Source: Leeuwenhoekiella aestuarii
GTDB taxonomy: Bacteria; Bacteroidota; Bacteroidia; Flavobacteriales; Flavobacteriaceae
Reading direction: 5' to 3'
Assembly: GCF_004104055.1 (NCBI RefSeq)
Contig: NZ_QOVJ01000003.1
Location: 496,001-560,000 of the forward strand
DNA length: 64,000 bases
Positions 1 through 7,261 of this stretch are shown piece after piece; within the stretch, counting starts at the first letter, position 1, and each line of letters starts with the position of its first letter. The notes beneath the pieces were generated by a model. It was not told the origin of the DNA. It searched no databases and worked only from the letters and a program-made list of their open reading frames with translations. The translations under genes and the position numbers were made by a program.

Positions 1-30
1 ATTAGTTCCGTAGAACTTTAATAGTATTTG

Positions 31-63
31 AAAAAATAAGGATTCTTATGATGAAGAATCCTT
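31..63 (-). terminator. Intrinsic terminator after leuA
   Basis: A perfect 10-bp stem (AAGGATTCTT / AAGAATCCTT, 38-47 and 54-63) with a 6-nt loop lies 26 bases past the leuA stop. On the minus strand it is followed by six T (positions 36-31). This makes leuA the last gene of its transcript. Confidence 0.85.
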
Positions 64-88
64 ATGTTAAATTTTGATTTATAATGAA

Positions 89-1261
89 TTAAGCTTCGAC
101 CTGAGTCTGAATGTTTGCTTCTTTCATAATCTCGTGAATGTCCTCATCATGTATTTCTTTCTGCTTATCTGCAAATTTAAGAAACACATCATAAACCGCG
201 TCTAACTGAACCTTGGTTAATTCATAACCTACTTTCTTAGATCGGTAAGCTAAGGCAGCACGACCACTACGGGCGGTAAGTACGATAGCACTTTCAGTAA
301 CACCTACTTCCTCAGGATCCATGATTTCATAAGTCTCCCGGTTTTTAATCACTCCGTCTTGGTGAATCCCAGAACTGTGCGCAAAAGCGTTAGAACCTAC
401 AACTGCTTTGTTAGGCTGTACAGGCATTCCCATTTTATCACTCACCATTTTACTGGTATCCCACAATAAACGCGAGTTGATATCAGTATCTAAACCTAAA
501 TTAGGATGCTGGCGTAAGATCATTACCACTTCTTCTAAAGCAGTATTTCCTGCACGTTCGCCAATACCATTGATCGTACACTCAATCTGACGTGCACCAT
601 TTATAACACCAGCAATCGAGTTTGCTGTTGCTAAGCCCAGGTCGTTATGGCAATGGCAAGAAAGTATGGCTTTATCAATACCTTTTACATTTTCTCTAAG
701 GTATTTCATTTTTGCACCATATTCTTCCGGAAGGCAATATCCTGTAGTATCTGGTATGTTTAAAACGGTTGCACCTGCTTTAATCGCAGCTTCGCAAACA
801 CGCGCTAGATATTCATTATCTGTACGGCCGGCATCTTCAGCATAAAACTCCACATCCTCCACAAAAGTCTTGGCATAGGCCACAGCATCATAAGCACGCT
901 TGATTATGTCTTCACGATTAGACTTGAATTTATATTTTATATGTGAGTCGCTGGTACCGATACCTGTATGTATACGCGGCTTTACAGCGTGTTTAAGCGC
1001 TTCAGCAGCAACTTCAATATCTTTTTTTACAGCGCGGGTAAGTCCACAAACTGTAGCGTTTTTTACCAGACGTGCAATTTGATCAACAGAATTAAAATCA
1101 CCGGGACTAGAAATAGGGAAACCGGCCTCAATAACATCAACACCCAGTAAATCGAGACGTTCTGCTATAATCAGTTTTTGATTGGTGTCTAATTTGCAGC
1201 CCGGGACTTGCTCCCCGTCTCTAAGCGTCGTGTCAAAAATTTGGACTTTGTTATCGGTCAT
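89..1261 (-). CDS. leuA: 2-isopropylmalate synthase (short form)
   Basis: This enzyme condenses 2-oxoisovalerate with acetyl-CoA, the first committed step of leucine synthesis. The 390-residue protein shows the HMGL-like TIM barrel signatures [11 protein letters not shown] (residues 11-21), the metal-binding HCHNDLG (203-209) and NGIGERAGN (231-239). It ends soon after the barrel and linker, about 110-130 residues before the end of full-length LeuA, so the C-terminal leucine-binding regulatory domain seems absent. Homocitrate or citramalate synthase are related alternatives of similar length. The gene is monocistronic in view: a terminator follows it, and it is divergent from the next gene. 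The start codon is ATG with an A-rich leader and no clear Shine-Dalgarno. Confidence 0.88.
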   Translation of the reverse strand: MTDNKVQIFDTTLRDGEQVPGCKLDTNQKLIIAERLDLLGVDVIEAGFPISSPGDFNSVDQIARLVKNATVCGLTRAVKKDIEVAAEALKHAVKPRIHTGIGTSDSHIKYKFKSNREDIIKRAYDAVAYAKTFVEDVEFYAEDAGRTDNEYLARVCEAAIKAGATVLNIPDTTGYCLPEEYGAKMKYLRENVKGIDKAILSCHCHNDLGLATANSIAGVINGARQIECTINGIGERAGNTALEEVVMILRQHPNLGLDTDINSRLLWDTSKMVSDKMGMPVQPNKAVVGSNAFAHSSGIHQDGVIKNRETYEIMDPEEVGVTESAIVLTARSGRAALAYRSKKVGYELTKVQLDAVYDVFLKFADKQKEIHDEDIHEIMKEANIQTQVEA

Positions 1262-1348
1262 AGTGCTTTTTTTCTCAATTTAAGTGTGAATATATATATT
1301 GGTAGTACTTTTGAAGTTCTTAACGGCAAATAACCTACGATGTTTAAT

Positions 1349-1356
1349 TAAATTTG
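1349..1356 (+). promoter_or_regulatory. Candidate -7 box for the 1389 gene
   Basis: TAAATTTG fits the Bacteroidota -7 consensus TAnnTTTG and lies 32 bases before the ATG at 1389. No convincing -33 TTG is at the right distance, so the call is tentative. Confidence 0.35.
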
Positions 1357-1388
1357 TCTCTATATAAAACATTGATAAACAGTTTTTT

Positions 1389-2951
1389 ATGCGTAAAATC
1401 ATTACAACAGCAAATGATTCAAAAGATTCACTTTACGTTTTGATAAAGTCGTTATCTAAGTCTGAAAAGCGTCAGTTTAAATTATATGTAGGTCGTTTAG
1501 ACGGTAATGCAGATTCTAAATATTTGCAGCTTTTCAACCTGATGGATAAGATGAATTCTTATAATGAAAGCGAGATTTTTAAGAATAACATCGTTAAAAA
1601 ACAGCAGCTCTCTAATCTTAAAGCACACCTTTATAAACAAATTCTAATTTCCCTAAGACTCAGCCCAGCTCATCAAAATATACGCGTTCAAATACGCGAA
1701 CAGCTGGATTTTGCTACTGTTTTATATCAAAAAGGATTGTATCAGCAAAGCCTCAAATTACTCGAGAAAGCCAAACATATGGCGATTGAAAATGAAGAGA
1801 AAAATGTGGCTTATGAAATTGTAGAGCTTGAGAAGGTTATTGAAACCCAGTATATAACTCGCAGTATGAGTACCCGCGCCGAAGAATTAGCGCACGAAGC
1901 CAAAGTTTTGAGTCAGCAAAATCTAATGACCAGCAAGCTTTCTAATTTGTCTATTCAGTTGTATGGGGTAATGCTTAAGACGGGCTATGTGCGCAGCGAT
2001 GAAGAAAAACGTGAGATCACTGCATTTTTCACTCAATCACTACCCAAATATAAATTGAGCACGTTGGGTTTCCGCGAAAAACTCTGGTTGTACAAGGCCT
2101 ATCTGTGGCATAGTTTTTTGATTCAGGATTTTTTGTCCTGCTTTAAATATGCCACCCGGTATGTAGAACTCTTTGAGGAAAATCCGGCAATGATTGCTCG
2201 TAACCCGGTGTTTTATTTAAAAGGAAATCATTATTTATTAGAATCTCTTTTCTACTTAAAACATCACACCAAATTTAAAGAAGTTCTTGAAAGTCTGGAG
2301 ATGCGACTGCAAACAACAGATTTTCCCACCAGTGATAACCTGGAGATTTTAGAGTTTTTATACGTGTATTCGCATAAATTGAATCTGAAGTTTATGGTAG
2401 GTGATTTCAGCACCAGTGACGGATTGATTGAAAAGATCGAAAAGTATTTGAAGCAAAACGGGCAGCGGATGGACGAACACCACATTATGGTGTTTTACTA
2501 CAAGATCGCAAGTCTGTATTTTGGTAATGGACAGAACAAAAAATGCATTGAATATTTAGGAAAAATCATCAATAATAAATCGCTCAAAATGCGAGAAGAT
2601 TTGATGTGTTTTTCTCGTATTCTGAATCTCGTAGCACATTATGAGGCGGGAATGGATTACCATCTTGAAACCTTACTGAAGAGTACCTATAAGTTTTTGA
2701 TCAAAATGGACGATCTGCATGAGGTCCAAAAGGAAATGATAAAATTCCTTAGAAATCTTGGAGATATTTTTCCTAGTGAGCTGAAGAACGAATTTAAAAA
2801 ACTACGTAAACGGCTGGAGGTTTATGAAGAAGATCCATACGAGCGCAGAGCCTTTTTATATCTTGATATTCTTTCCTGGTTAGACAGTAGAATTGAAAGT
2901 CGCCCGGTTGCTGAAATTATTAAGGAAAAAGCAATGGTGTTGAATAGGTAG
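1389..2951 (+). CDS. Hypothetical helical protein
   Basis: I do not recognise a named family in this 520-residue protein. It is rich in Lys, Glu and Leu, lacks a signal peptide or membrane segment, and looks almost entirely alpha-helical, with repeated helix pairs around residues 100-450 that resemble TPR-like or other alpha-solenoid repeats. The N-terminal region (LYVLIKSLSKSEKRQFKLY, residues 17-35) is basic and could bind nucleic acid or a partner. A cytoplasmic scaffold is the most that can be inferred. It stands alone, divergent from leuA and followed by an intergenic segment with heptamer repeats. Codon use looks like its neighbours, so it is probably a resident gene. Confidence 0.7.
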   Translation: MRKIITTANDSKDSLYVLIKSLSKSEKRQFKLYVGRLDGNADSKYLQLFNLMDKMNSYNESEIFKNNIVKKQQLSNLKAHLYKQILISLRLSPAHQNIRVQIREQLDFATVLYQKGLYQQSLKLLEKAKHMAIENEEKNVAYEIVELEKVIETQYITRSMSTRAEELAHEAKVLSQQNLMTSKLSNLSIQLYGVMLKTGYVRSDEEKREITAFFTQSLPKYKLSTLGFREKLWLYKAYLWHSFLIQDFLSCFKYATRYVELFEENPAMIARNPVFYLKGNHYLLESLFYLKHHTKFKEVLESLEMRLQTTDFPTSDNLEILEFLYVYSHKLNLKFMVGDFSTSDGLIEKIEKYLKQNGQRMDEHHIMVFYYKIASLYFGNGQNKKCIEYLGKIINNKSLKMREDLMCFSRILNLVAHYEAGMDYHLETLLKSTYKFLIKMDDLHEVQKEMIKFLRNLGDIFPSELKNEFKKLRKRLEVYEEDPYERRAFLYLDILSWLDSRIESRPVAEIIKEKAMVLNR

Positions 2952-2963
2952 ATTTTAGATGCT

Positions 2964-2984
2964 AGACTTGAGACTTGAGACTTT
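2964..2984. repeat. Three tandem 7-bp units AGACTTG
   Basis: AGACTTG, AGACTTG and AGACTTT follow each other without gaps just after the 1389 gene. A second heptamer array lies 124 bp further on in the same intergenic region. Confidence 0.7.
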
Positions 2985-3107
2985 AGAAGAAAGACAAAAG
3001 ATCAGTGGACAGTCTCAGTTGGCAGTAAAAAGGAACAGGTAAGAAATGTAGCTGCCATAACGATTCAACAGTTAAACAATTACCCGATTCCACTTTTTTA
3101 CTTTTAG

Positions 3108-3149
3108 AAACCCGAAACTCGAAACCCTAAACCCGAAACCCGAAACCCC
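3108..3149. repeat. Six tandem 7-bp units AAACCCG
   Basis: The units are AAACCCG, AAACTCG, AAACCCT, AAACCCG, AAACCCG and AAACCCC. The array ends 7 bp before the predicted TTG start of the EamA transporter and so lies in its leader. The third unit equals the plant-type telomere heptamer, which is surely coincidence. The copies differ by one base each, as expected for slippage followed by drift. Confidence 0.8.
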
Positions 3150-3156
3150 CGTTCTT

Positions 3157-4029
3157 TTGCCAAACCAACCCAATTCTTTTTTAAAAAACATTCTTCAACT
3201 CAATCTGGCGATGCTTTTAGTGAGCACCAGTGGCGTGCTGGGACGCGCGGTCACGTTGCCTCCTGTGGTTACAATAGGATGGCGGGCTTTGCTTGCAATG
3301 CTATTCTTAGTTGTTTTTCTAAAGTGGAAAAAAATTTCTTTTAGGATTGAAAAAGAGGACCGGAAGCAGGTTGTTTTAGGCGGGATTTTAATGGGTATAC
3401 ACTGGGTGGCTTATTTTAAAGCTTTACAATTGAGTAATGTTGCGATTGGAATGCTTACGATCTTTACTTACCCGGCATTGACCAGTATTTTAGAACCGTT
3501 GCTTTTACGCTTGCCGTTTCAGAAAATTCATTTGTTTTTGGGACTACTGGTTCTGGGCGGGATCGCATTACTGATTCCTGATCTTGACTTTGAGAATGAA
3601 TACACACAGGCCGTAGCTTATGGTCTAGGCTCTGCATTGGCGTATGCCCTGCGTAATATATTGATGAAAAAACAAGTTTCGCGTTATCACGGAAGTTTAT
3701 TAATGATGTATCAAGCTTTGATAATTGGAGTGGTACTGACACCCTTGAGTTTTCAAATTACAGCTGTAGCGCTGCAGGAGAATCTGATCTGGATTTTAGC
3801 TTTAGCACTTTTTACTACCGCATTAGGTCATACTTTATTTCTGCTGACCTTTCGGTATTTTTCAATAACTACAGCTAGTATCATCAGTAGCGTTCAGCCG
3901 GTTTATGGTATTTTATTAGGCGTTTTACTCTTGGGAGAAGTCCCAAAGCTATTGACTATTGTGGGTGGCTTACTCATTATAAGCGCAGTAGTTGTGGAAA
4001 GTTTACGCAGTGCAAAAGGGAAGGGGTAA
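3157..4029 (+). CDS. EamA/DMT family transporter
   Basis: This is a 290-residue inner-membrane protein with about ten hydrophobic segments, arranged as two similar five-helix halves typical of the EamA (DUF6) drug/metabolite exporters. The first half begins near residue 13 with AMLLVSTSGVLGRAV. The second half begins near residue 151 (AYGLGSALAYALRNILMKK) and ends in a basic tail. The substrate cannot be told from sequence; amino acids or small metabolites are usual for the family. The start used is TTG at 3157; the next in-frame ATG (3211) would cut into the first helix. The heptamer array lies directly upstream. Confidence 0.85.
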   Translation: MPNQPNSFLKNILQLNLAMLLVSTSGVLGRAVTLPPVVTIGWRALLAMLFLVVFLKWKKISFRIEKEDRKQVVLGGILMGIHWVAYFKALQLSNVAIGMLTIFTYPALTSILEPLLLRLPFQKIHLFLGLLVLGGIALLIPDLDFENEYTQAVAYGLGSALAYALRNILMKKQVSRYHGSLLMMYQALIIGVVLTPLSFQITAVALQENLIWILALALFTTALGHTLFLLTFRYFSITTASIISSVQPVYGILLGVLLLGEVPKLLTIVGGLLIISAVVVESLRSAKGKG

Positions 4030-4156
4030 AAGCACTTTATACAGTCTTCTTTTTATAAAGTCTAAATATAAAAACTTGTTGTTTCAATTATTTGTATTGT
4101 TTCTATGCGTATGTCTGGGTAACTTAAAGTTCTATTAATTTCTAAAAACAAGAACT

Positions 4157-4405
4157 ATGGCTATCAGACTAGGAAATAGTTGTTCAAATTGTGAAAATTT
4201 GACAGCATCGAACGCCTGTAAATTACATGGAGTTCATGTAACTGCAGGATATACTTGTGACAGTTTTGAAATGAAAGCAGCACTTAAAAATGATCCTAAT
4301 TGCGCAAATTGTGCACGCTTTCATGGTCCAACCTGCGCTAATCCACAAAAAGCAGCCCCAGAAATGCTTTGTTCGCATTGGGCTCCTAATAACAATATGG
4401 CTTAG
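4157..4405 (+). CDS. Small cysteine-rich protein with duplicated motif
   Basis: The family is unknown to me. The 82-residue protein has eight cysteines in two similar halves: C9-x2-C12-x8-C21-x12-C34 and C49-x2-C52-x7-C60-x11-C72, each second half ending with an aromatic residue three positions after the last Cys (F37, W75). There is no signal peptide. The arrangement suggests two metal sites, either zinc or an iron-sulphur cluster. The GYTCDSF stretch (31-37) recalls the last cysteine of high-potential iron-sulphur proteins, but the spacing differs. The gene is monocistronic, with a 127-bp upstream region and its own terminator. Confidence 0.75.
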   Translation: MAIRLGNSCSNCENLTASNACKLHGVHVTAGYTCDSFEMKAALKNDPNCANCARFHGPTCANPQKAAPEMLCSHWAPNNNMA

Positions 4406-4425
4406 GTATTAAACGTTTTTCCTAA

Positions 4426-4460
4426 ATAAAAAAGCTCGCTGATCTGTGGGCTTTTTTTAT
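4426..4460 (+). terminator. Intrinsic terminator of the cysteine-rich gene
   Basis: A-rich arm ATAAAAAAGC (4426-4435) pairs with GCTTTTTTTAT (4450-4460) around a loop of about 14 nt and carries the T run. It lies about 20 bases after the stop codon. A family-A repeat begins in its T run. Confidence 0.75.
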
Positions 4461-4560
4461 TGGCACCGCTAAAGGGTGTAACGCCCCGAAGCTTGTCTTG
4501 AAATAGAAAAATTTGTTTTAACAAATGCCTCTTGGGTTAGCCCTGAGGTAATTTAGTAGC
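4452..4560 (+). repeat. Dispersed repeat family A, copy 1
   Basis: About 105 bp starting in the T run of the preceding terminator align with 27965-28100. Shared blocks in order are TTTTTTTATTG, GCTAAAG, CCCGAAGCTTGTCT, AATGCCTC, AGCC or ACCC, then TAATTTA followed by GC. The copy runs into the stop codon of the convergent pseudouridine synthase gene. It has no coding potential. Confidence 0.7.
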
Positions 4561-5260
4561 TGATACACGCATTCCAGATCGCATCTTCAGTGGGTGGTTC
4601 TGCAATAAAGGTCATTTCCTCTTTTTTAACAGGGTGGGTTATAACCAATTTTCTGGAGTGTAAATGAATGCTTCCGTCTTTATTACTTCGGTCTGCGCCG
4701 TATTTTAGGTCCCCTTTAATTGAACAACCAACGGCTGCTAACTGCGAGCGTATTTGATGGTGCCTTCCGGTATGCAGATCTATTTCCAGCAGGTAATAAT
4801 TATTGAGTTCTTTGATAATCTTATAGTCTAAAATTCCCTTTTTACTATCAGGAACCTCATTTGCGTGGCTATACGATTTATTCTGCTTAGGGTTTCGTTT
4901 TAGATAATGTATAAGCGTATCTGCTTTTTGGGGCGGAGCATCTTTCACCACTGCCCAATATGTTTTTTTAGCTTCTTTCTGAGCAAATAACTTATTCAAC
5001 CGCGGTAAAGCTTTAGAAGTCCGTGCAAAAACTACAATCCCACTGGTAGGCCTGTCCAGACGGTGTACTACACCCAGATAAACAGCTCCAGGCTTGTCAT
5101 ACTTTTCTGCAATATAGCTTTTAACCACTTCGCTCAACGGCTTGTCACCGGTCTTATCACCTTGTACAATATCACCCGGTCGCTTGTTTACCACGATGAT
5201 GTGATTATCTTCGTAAAGAACCTGTAGGTTGTCTTTTGTGCTGTGTGGATTTGTGATCAA
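4553..5260 (-). CDS. RluA-family pseudouridine synthase
   Basis: The protein converts specific uridines in rRNA or tRNA to pseudouridine. In 235 residues it shows the family motif HRLDRPTSGIVVFAR (66-80), with D69 as the catalytic aspartate, and the later GRHHQIRSQLA motif. There is no N-terminal S4 domain, so it is the short RluA/TruC-like type rather than RluC/RluD. The target site cannot be read from sequence. It lies downstream of a small membrane protein and panB on the same strand, with 10 bp to the former, so the three may be co-transcribed. Its stop codon lies at the end of a family-A repeat. Confidence 0.88.
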   Translation of the reverse strand: MITNPHSTKDNLQVLYEDNHIIVVNKRPGDIVQGDKTGDKPLSEVVKSYIAEKYDKPGAVYLGVVHRLDRPTSGIVVFARTSKALPRLNKLFAQKEAKKTYWAVVKDAPPQKADTLIHYLKRNPKQNKSYSHANEVPDSKKGILDYKIIKELNNYYLLEIDLHTGRHHQIRSQLAAVGCSIKGDLKYGADRSNKDGSIHLHSRKLVITHPVKKEEMTFIAEPPTEDAIWNACISY

Positions 5261-5270
5261 CGTTAAATGT

Positions 5271-5690
5271 TCAAGATTTTGGAGCTACATTTTTATCTAA
5301 TCGATGATTTTCAAAAACTTCTAAGGCAGTTTTCAAAAATCCGATTAAACCTATTCCAAAAATTAATATTCCAATAGATAATTGTTGTAATTTCTCATTA
5401 ACAGAAATAAAATATCCAAAAATTCCAATTGCAACTTTGCCTTTTTTGGGATTTTCCCAAATTTTTTTAGAGAAATTATTTTGGGTTTTTGTCGTGTCTT
5501 GTAATGTAGAAATGCTTATTCCTAAACCCATAAATATAAGTGTGTAATTATAATTCTCAAAAATTATATCTGGATTTTCTTTTAGATAATCAAATCCCTT
5601 TAAGTAAGGAACTAAAGCATAGAATAGCCCTATCAACATTAATGGGTATTGAAGGTAGCTTATTGATTGAAAAATCTTTCTGAAGTTCAT
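5271..5690 (-). CDS. Hypothetical small membrane protein
   Basis: A 139-residue protein with four hydrophobic segments, approximately at residues 14-30, 48-62, 86-95 and 103-121, and a basic C-terminal tail. I recognise no family. It is visibly richer in A+T than the flanking panB and pseudouridine synthase genes, with frequent AAA, ATT and TTT codons, which could mean later insertion between them. It ends 10 bp before the downstream gene begins. An inner-membrane location is the only inference I would make. Confidence 0.65.
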   Translation of the reverse strand: MNFRKIFQSISYLQYPLMLIGLFYALVPYLKGFDYLKENPDIIFENYNYTLIFMGLGISISTLQDTTKTQNNFSKKIWENPKKGKVAIGIFGYFISVNEKLQQLSIGILIFGIGLIGFLKTALEVFENHRLDKNVAPKS

Positions 5691-5760
5691 AAGGGCAATT
5701 ATTTTCTAAACGAAAGCAATCCAAAAGTAGCTCTATTTTAGACTCCCCACTTTATATTTT

Positions 5761-6579
5761 TTAATATTGCTCGTCATCACTGGGGAAATCTACAGATTTC
5801 ACGTCAGAAATGTATTGCTCAAAAGCTCCGGTCATTTGCGTGTGCAGATCCAAATATCTTCTTAAAAAGCGCGGACTGAATTCTTTGCTCATACCCAGCA
5901 TATCGTGCATCACCAAAACCTGGCCGTCAACACCATTACCGGCACCAATACCTATTACAGGAATTGTTAAACTTTCGGCTACTTCTTTAGCAAGCTTGCT
6001 GGGCACTTTTTCGAGTACAACGGCAAAACATCCTATTTTCTCAAGAAGCAGGGCATCTTCCTTCAGTTTTTGAGCCTCGGCTTCTTCTTTAGCGCGTACC
6101 GTATACGTACCAAATTTATATATAGACTGTGGAGTAAGTCCCAAGTGTCCCATCACAGGGATTCCGGCATTTAGAATACGTTTGATCGATTCTTTGATTT
6201 CTTTACCCCCTTCTAATTTCAAAGCGTGTCCGCCACTTTCTTTCATAATGCGTATTGCAGAGCGAAGCGCTTCTTTAGGATCACTTTGATAGCTTCCGAA
6301 AGGTAAATCAACAACTACCAGAGAACGTTTAATGGCTCTGATAACCGAAGATGCATGGTAGATCATCTGATCAAGGGTGATGGGTAAGGTGGTTTCGTGA
6401 CCCGCCATCACATTAGAAGCCGAGTCACCAACCAAAATAACATCTATACCAGCGCGATCAACAATCTTTGCCATGGTATAATCATAAGCCGTAAGCATAG
6501 CGATTTTTTCACCGTGACTTTTCATCTCGGTAAGTGACTTTACGGTTATTCTCTTGTATTCTTTTTTTGCTGCAGACAT
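5761..6579 (-). CDS. panB: 3-methyl-2-oxobutanoate hydroxymethyltransferase
   Basis: PanB transfers a hydroxymethyl group from methylene-tetrahydrofolate to 2-oxoisovalerate, making ketopantoate for pantothenate and CoA. The 272-residue length is normal. The N-terminal block [17 protein letters not shown] (28-44), the metal-binding GDSASNV (51-57), [12 protein letters not shown] and the C-terminal IGIGAG are all present. The substrate 2-oxoisovalerate is also used by leuA and by the branched-chain dehydrogenase at 32-34 kb. Upstream there are 142 bp to a divergent gene, containing a family-B repeat. Confidence 0.95.
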   Translation of the reverse strand: MSAAKKEYKRITVKSLTEMKSHGEKIAMLTAYDYTMAKIVDRAGIDVILVGDSASNVMAGHETTLPITLDQMIYHASSVIRAIKRSLVVVDLPFGSYQSDPKEALRSAIRIMKESGGHALKLEGGKEIKESIKRILNAGIPVMGHLGLTPQSIYKFGTYTVRAKEEAEAQKLKEDALLLEKIGCFAVVLEKVPSKLAKEVAESLTIPVIGIGAGNGVDGQVLVMHDMLGMSKEFSPRFLRRYLDLHTQMTGAFEQYISDVKSVDFPSDDEQY

Positions 6580-6611
6580 AGCACAATTTTTTAATGCGGG
6601 TAAAAGTAGTA

Positions 6612-6713
6612 AATTACTCGATAATCGAGATAAAATGGGCTTAGAGCTTCGCTCGAATTAAAAATAGTACAGTATAAATCCCGTAGCAGCTTGCGAAGAA
6701 GCGGTTTATAACC
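6612..6713 (+). repeat. Dispersed repeat family B, copy 1
   Basis: A 102-bp element. It begins with the palindrome CTCGATAATCGAG (6617-6629), continues with a small hairpin GAGC-TTC-GCTC (6644-6654), and ends in a GCTTGCGAAGAAGC-like segment plus GGTTTAT. It ends 8 bp before the ATG of the 6722 gene. Length and the order of parts match copies at 20584, 20731 and 28108. Confidence 0.7.
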
Positions 6714-6721
6714 ATCACTTT

Positions 6722-7171
6722 ATGAAAAGAATTGTTGTTCTACTCGTTTTTATCTCTTTTAATTATCTGCATGCACAAGAAGATATGTATCCTGAAGAAA
6801 CAGTAGTCGCTTTTTTTAATGCTTTTCATCAGCAGGATACACTAGCGCTAAAAGAACTGATTTACGATACCGTAAAAATACAATCGGTGCAGACCAGACC
6901 AGATGGAACAGTAAAGATTTCTAACAGTGGTTTTGATGCTTTTTTAAAGTCGATAGCGTCAATTCCTAAAGAGGTGACATTTGAAGAGCGTATTCTGGAT
7001 TATCAAGTCCGTTCAGACGGATTGATGGCTAACGTGTGGACGCCTTATGAATTTTATATTAATGGTGCATTAAGCCATTGTGGAGTAAATAGTTTTCAGT
7101 TAATCTGGGTTGATAAACAATGGAAGATATTTTATATCGTAGACACCCGAAAATCAGAAACTTGCAAATAA
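6722..7171 (+). CDS. Exported NTF2-like (SnoaL-type) protein
   Basis: The 149-residue protein starts with a signal peptide (MKRIVVLLVFISFNYLHA, cut before QED) and then shows an NTF2-like pattern: a helical start ETVVAFFNAFHQQDTLALKEL, a mixed middle, and a C-terminal sheet with FQLIWVDKQWKIFYIVD. NTF2-like domains are small cone-shaped folds used as enzymes, binding domains or secreted accessory proteins, and no catalytic residues are evident here. It is expected in the periplasm. It lies 90 bp upstream of, and in the same direction as, the MACPF-ankyrin gene, so it could be a partner of that protein; this is inference only. Confidence 0.75.
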   Translation: MKRIVVLLVFISFNYLHAQEDMYPEETVVAFFNAFHQQDTLALKELIYDTVKIQSVQTRPDGTVKISNSGFDAFLKSIASIPKEVTFEERILDYQVRSDGLMANVWTPYEFYINGALSHCGVNSFQLIWVDKQWKIFYIVDTRKSETCK

Positions 7172-7179
7172 TATTTTTG
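7172..7179 (+). promoter_or_regulatory. Candidate -7 box for the MACPF gene
   Basis: TATTTTTG matches TAnnTTTG and is identical to the box in front of rnpB. It directly follows the stop of the NTF2-like gene and would give a leader of about 78 nt. It also forms part of a short hairpin (TGCAAA 7163-7168 / TTTGCA 7176-7181). Confidence 0.4.
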
Positions 7180-7186
7180 CAGGTTT

Positions 7187-7246
7187 AAAGTAATTGGCTA
7201 TCTTTCATAACCTTAATGTTTCCCCTGATCTTAAGCTAATTACTTT
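7187..7246 (+). promoter_or_regulatory. Inverted repeat in the leader of the MACPF gene
   Basis: AAAGTAATTGGC (7187-7198) and GCTAATTACTTT (7235-7246) are inverted copies with one mismatch in 12, separated by 36 bp. The downstream arm is 15 bp before the start codon. It could be an operator or an mRNA structure that sequesters the start. Confidence 0.4.
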
Positions 7247-7261
7247 TATACTTTTTAGAAG

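Noticed and set aside
4157-4405. High-potential iron-sulphur protein
   Set aside because: The GYTCDSF stretch is similar, but cysteine spacing (C-x2-C-x8-C-x12-C) and the absence of a signal peptide do not fit the family.
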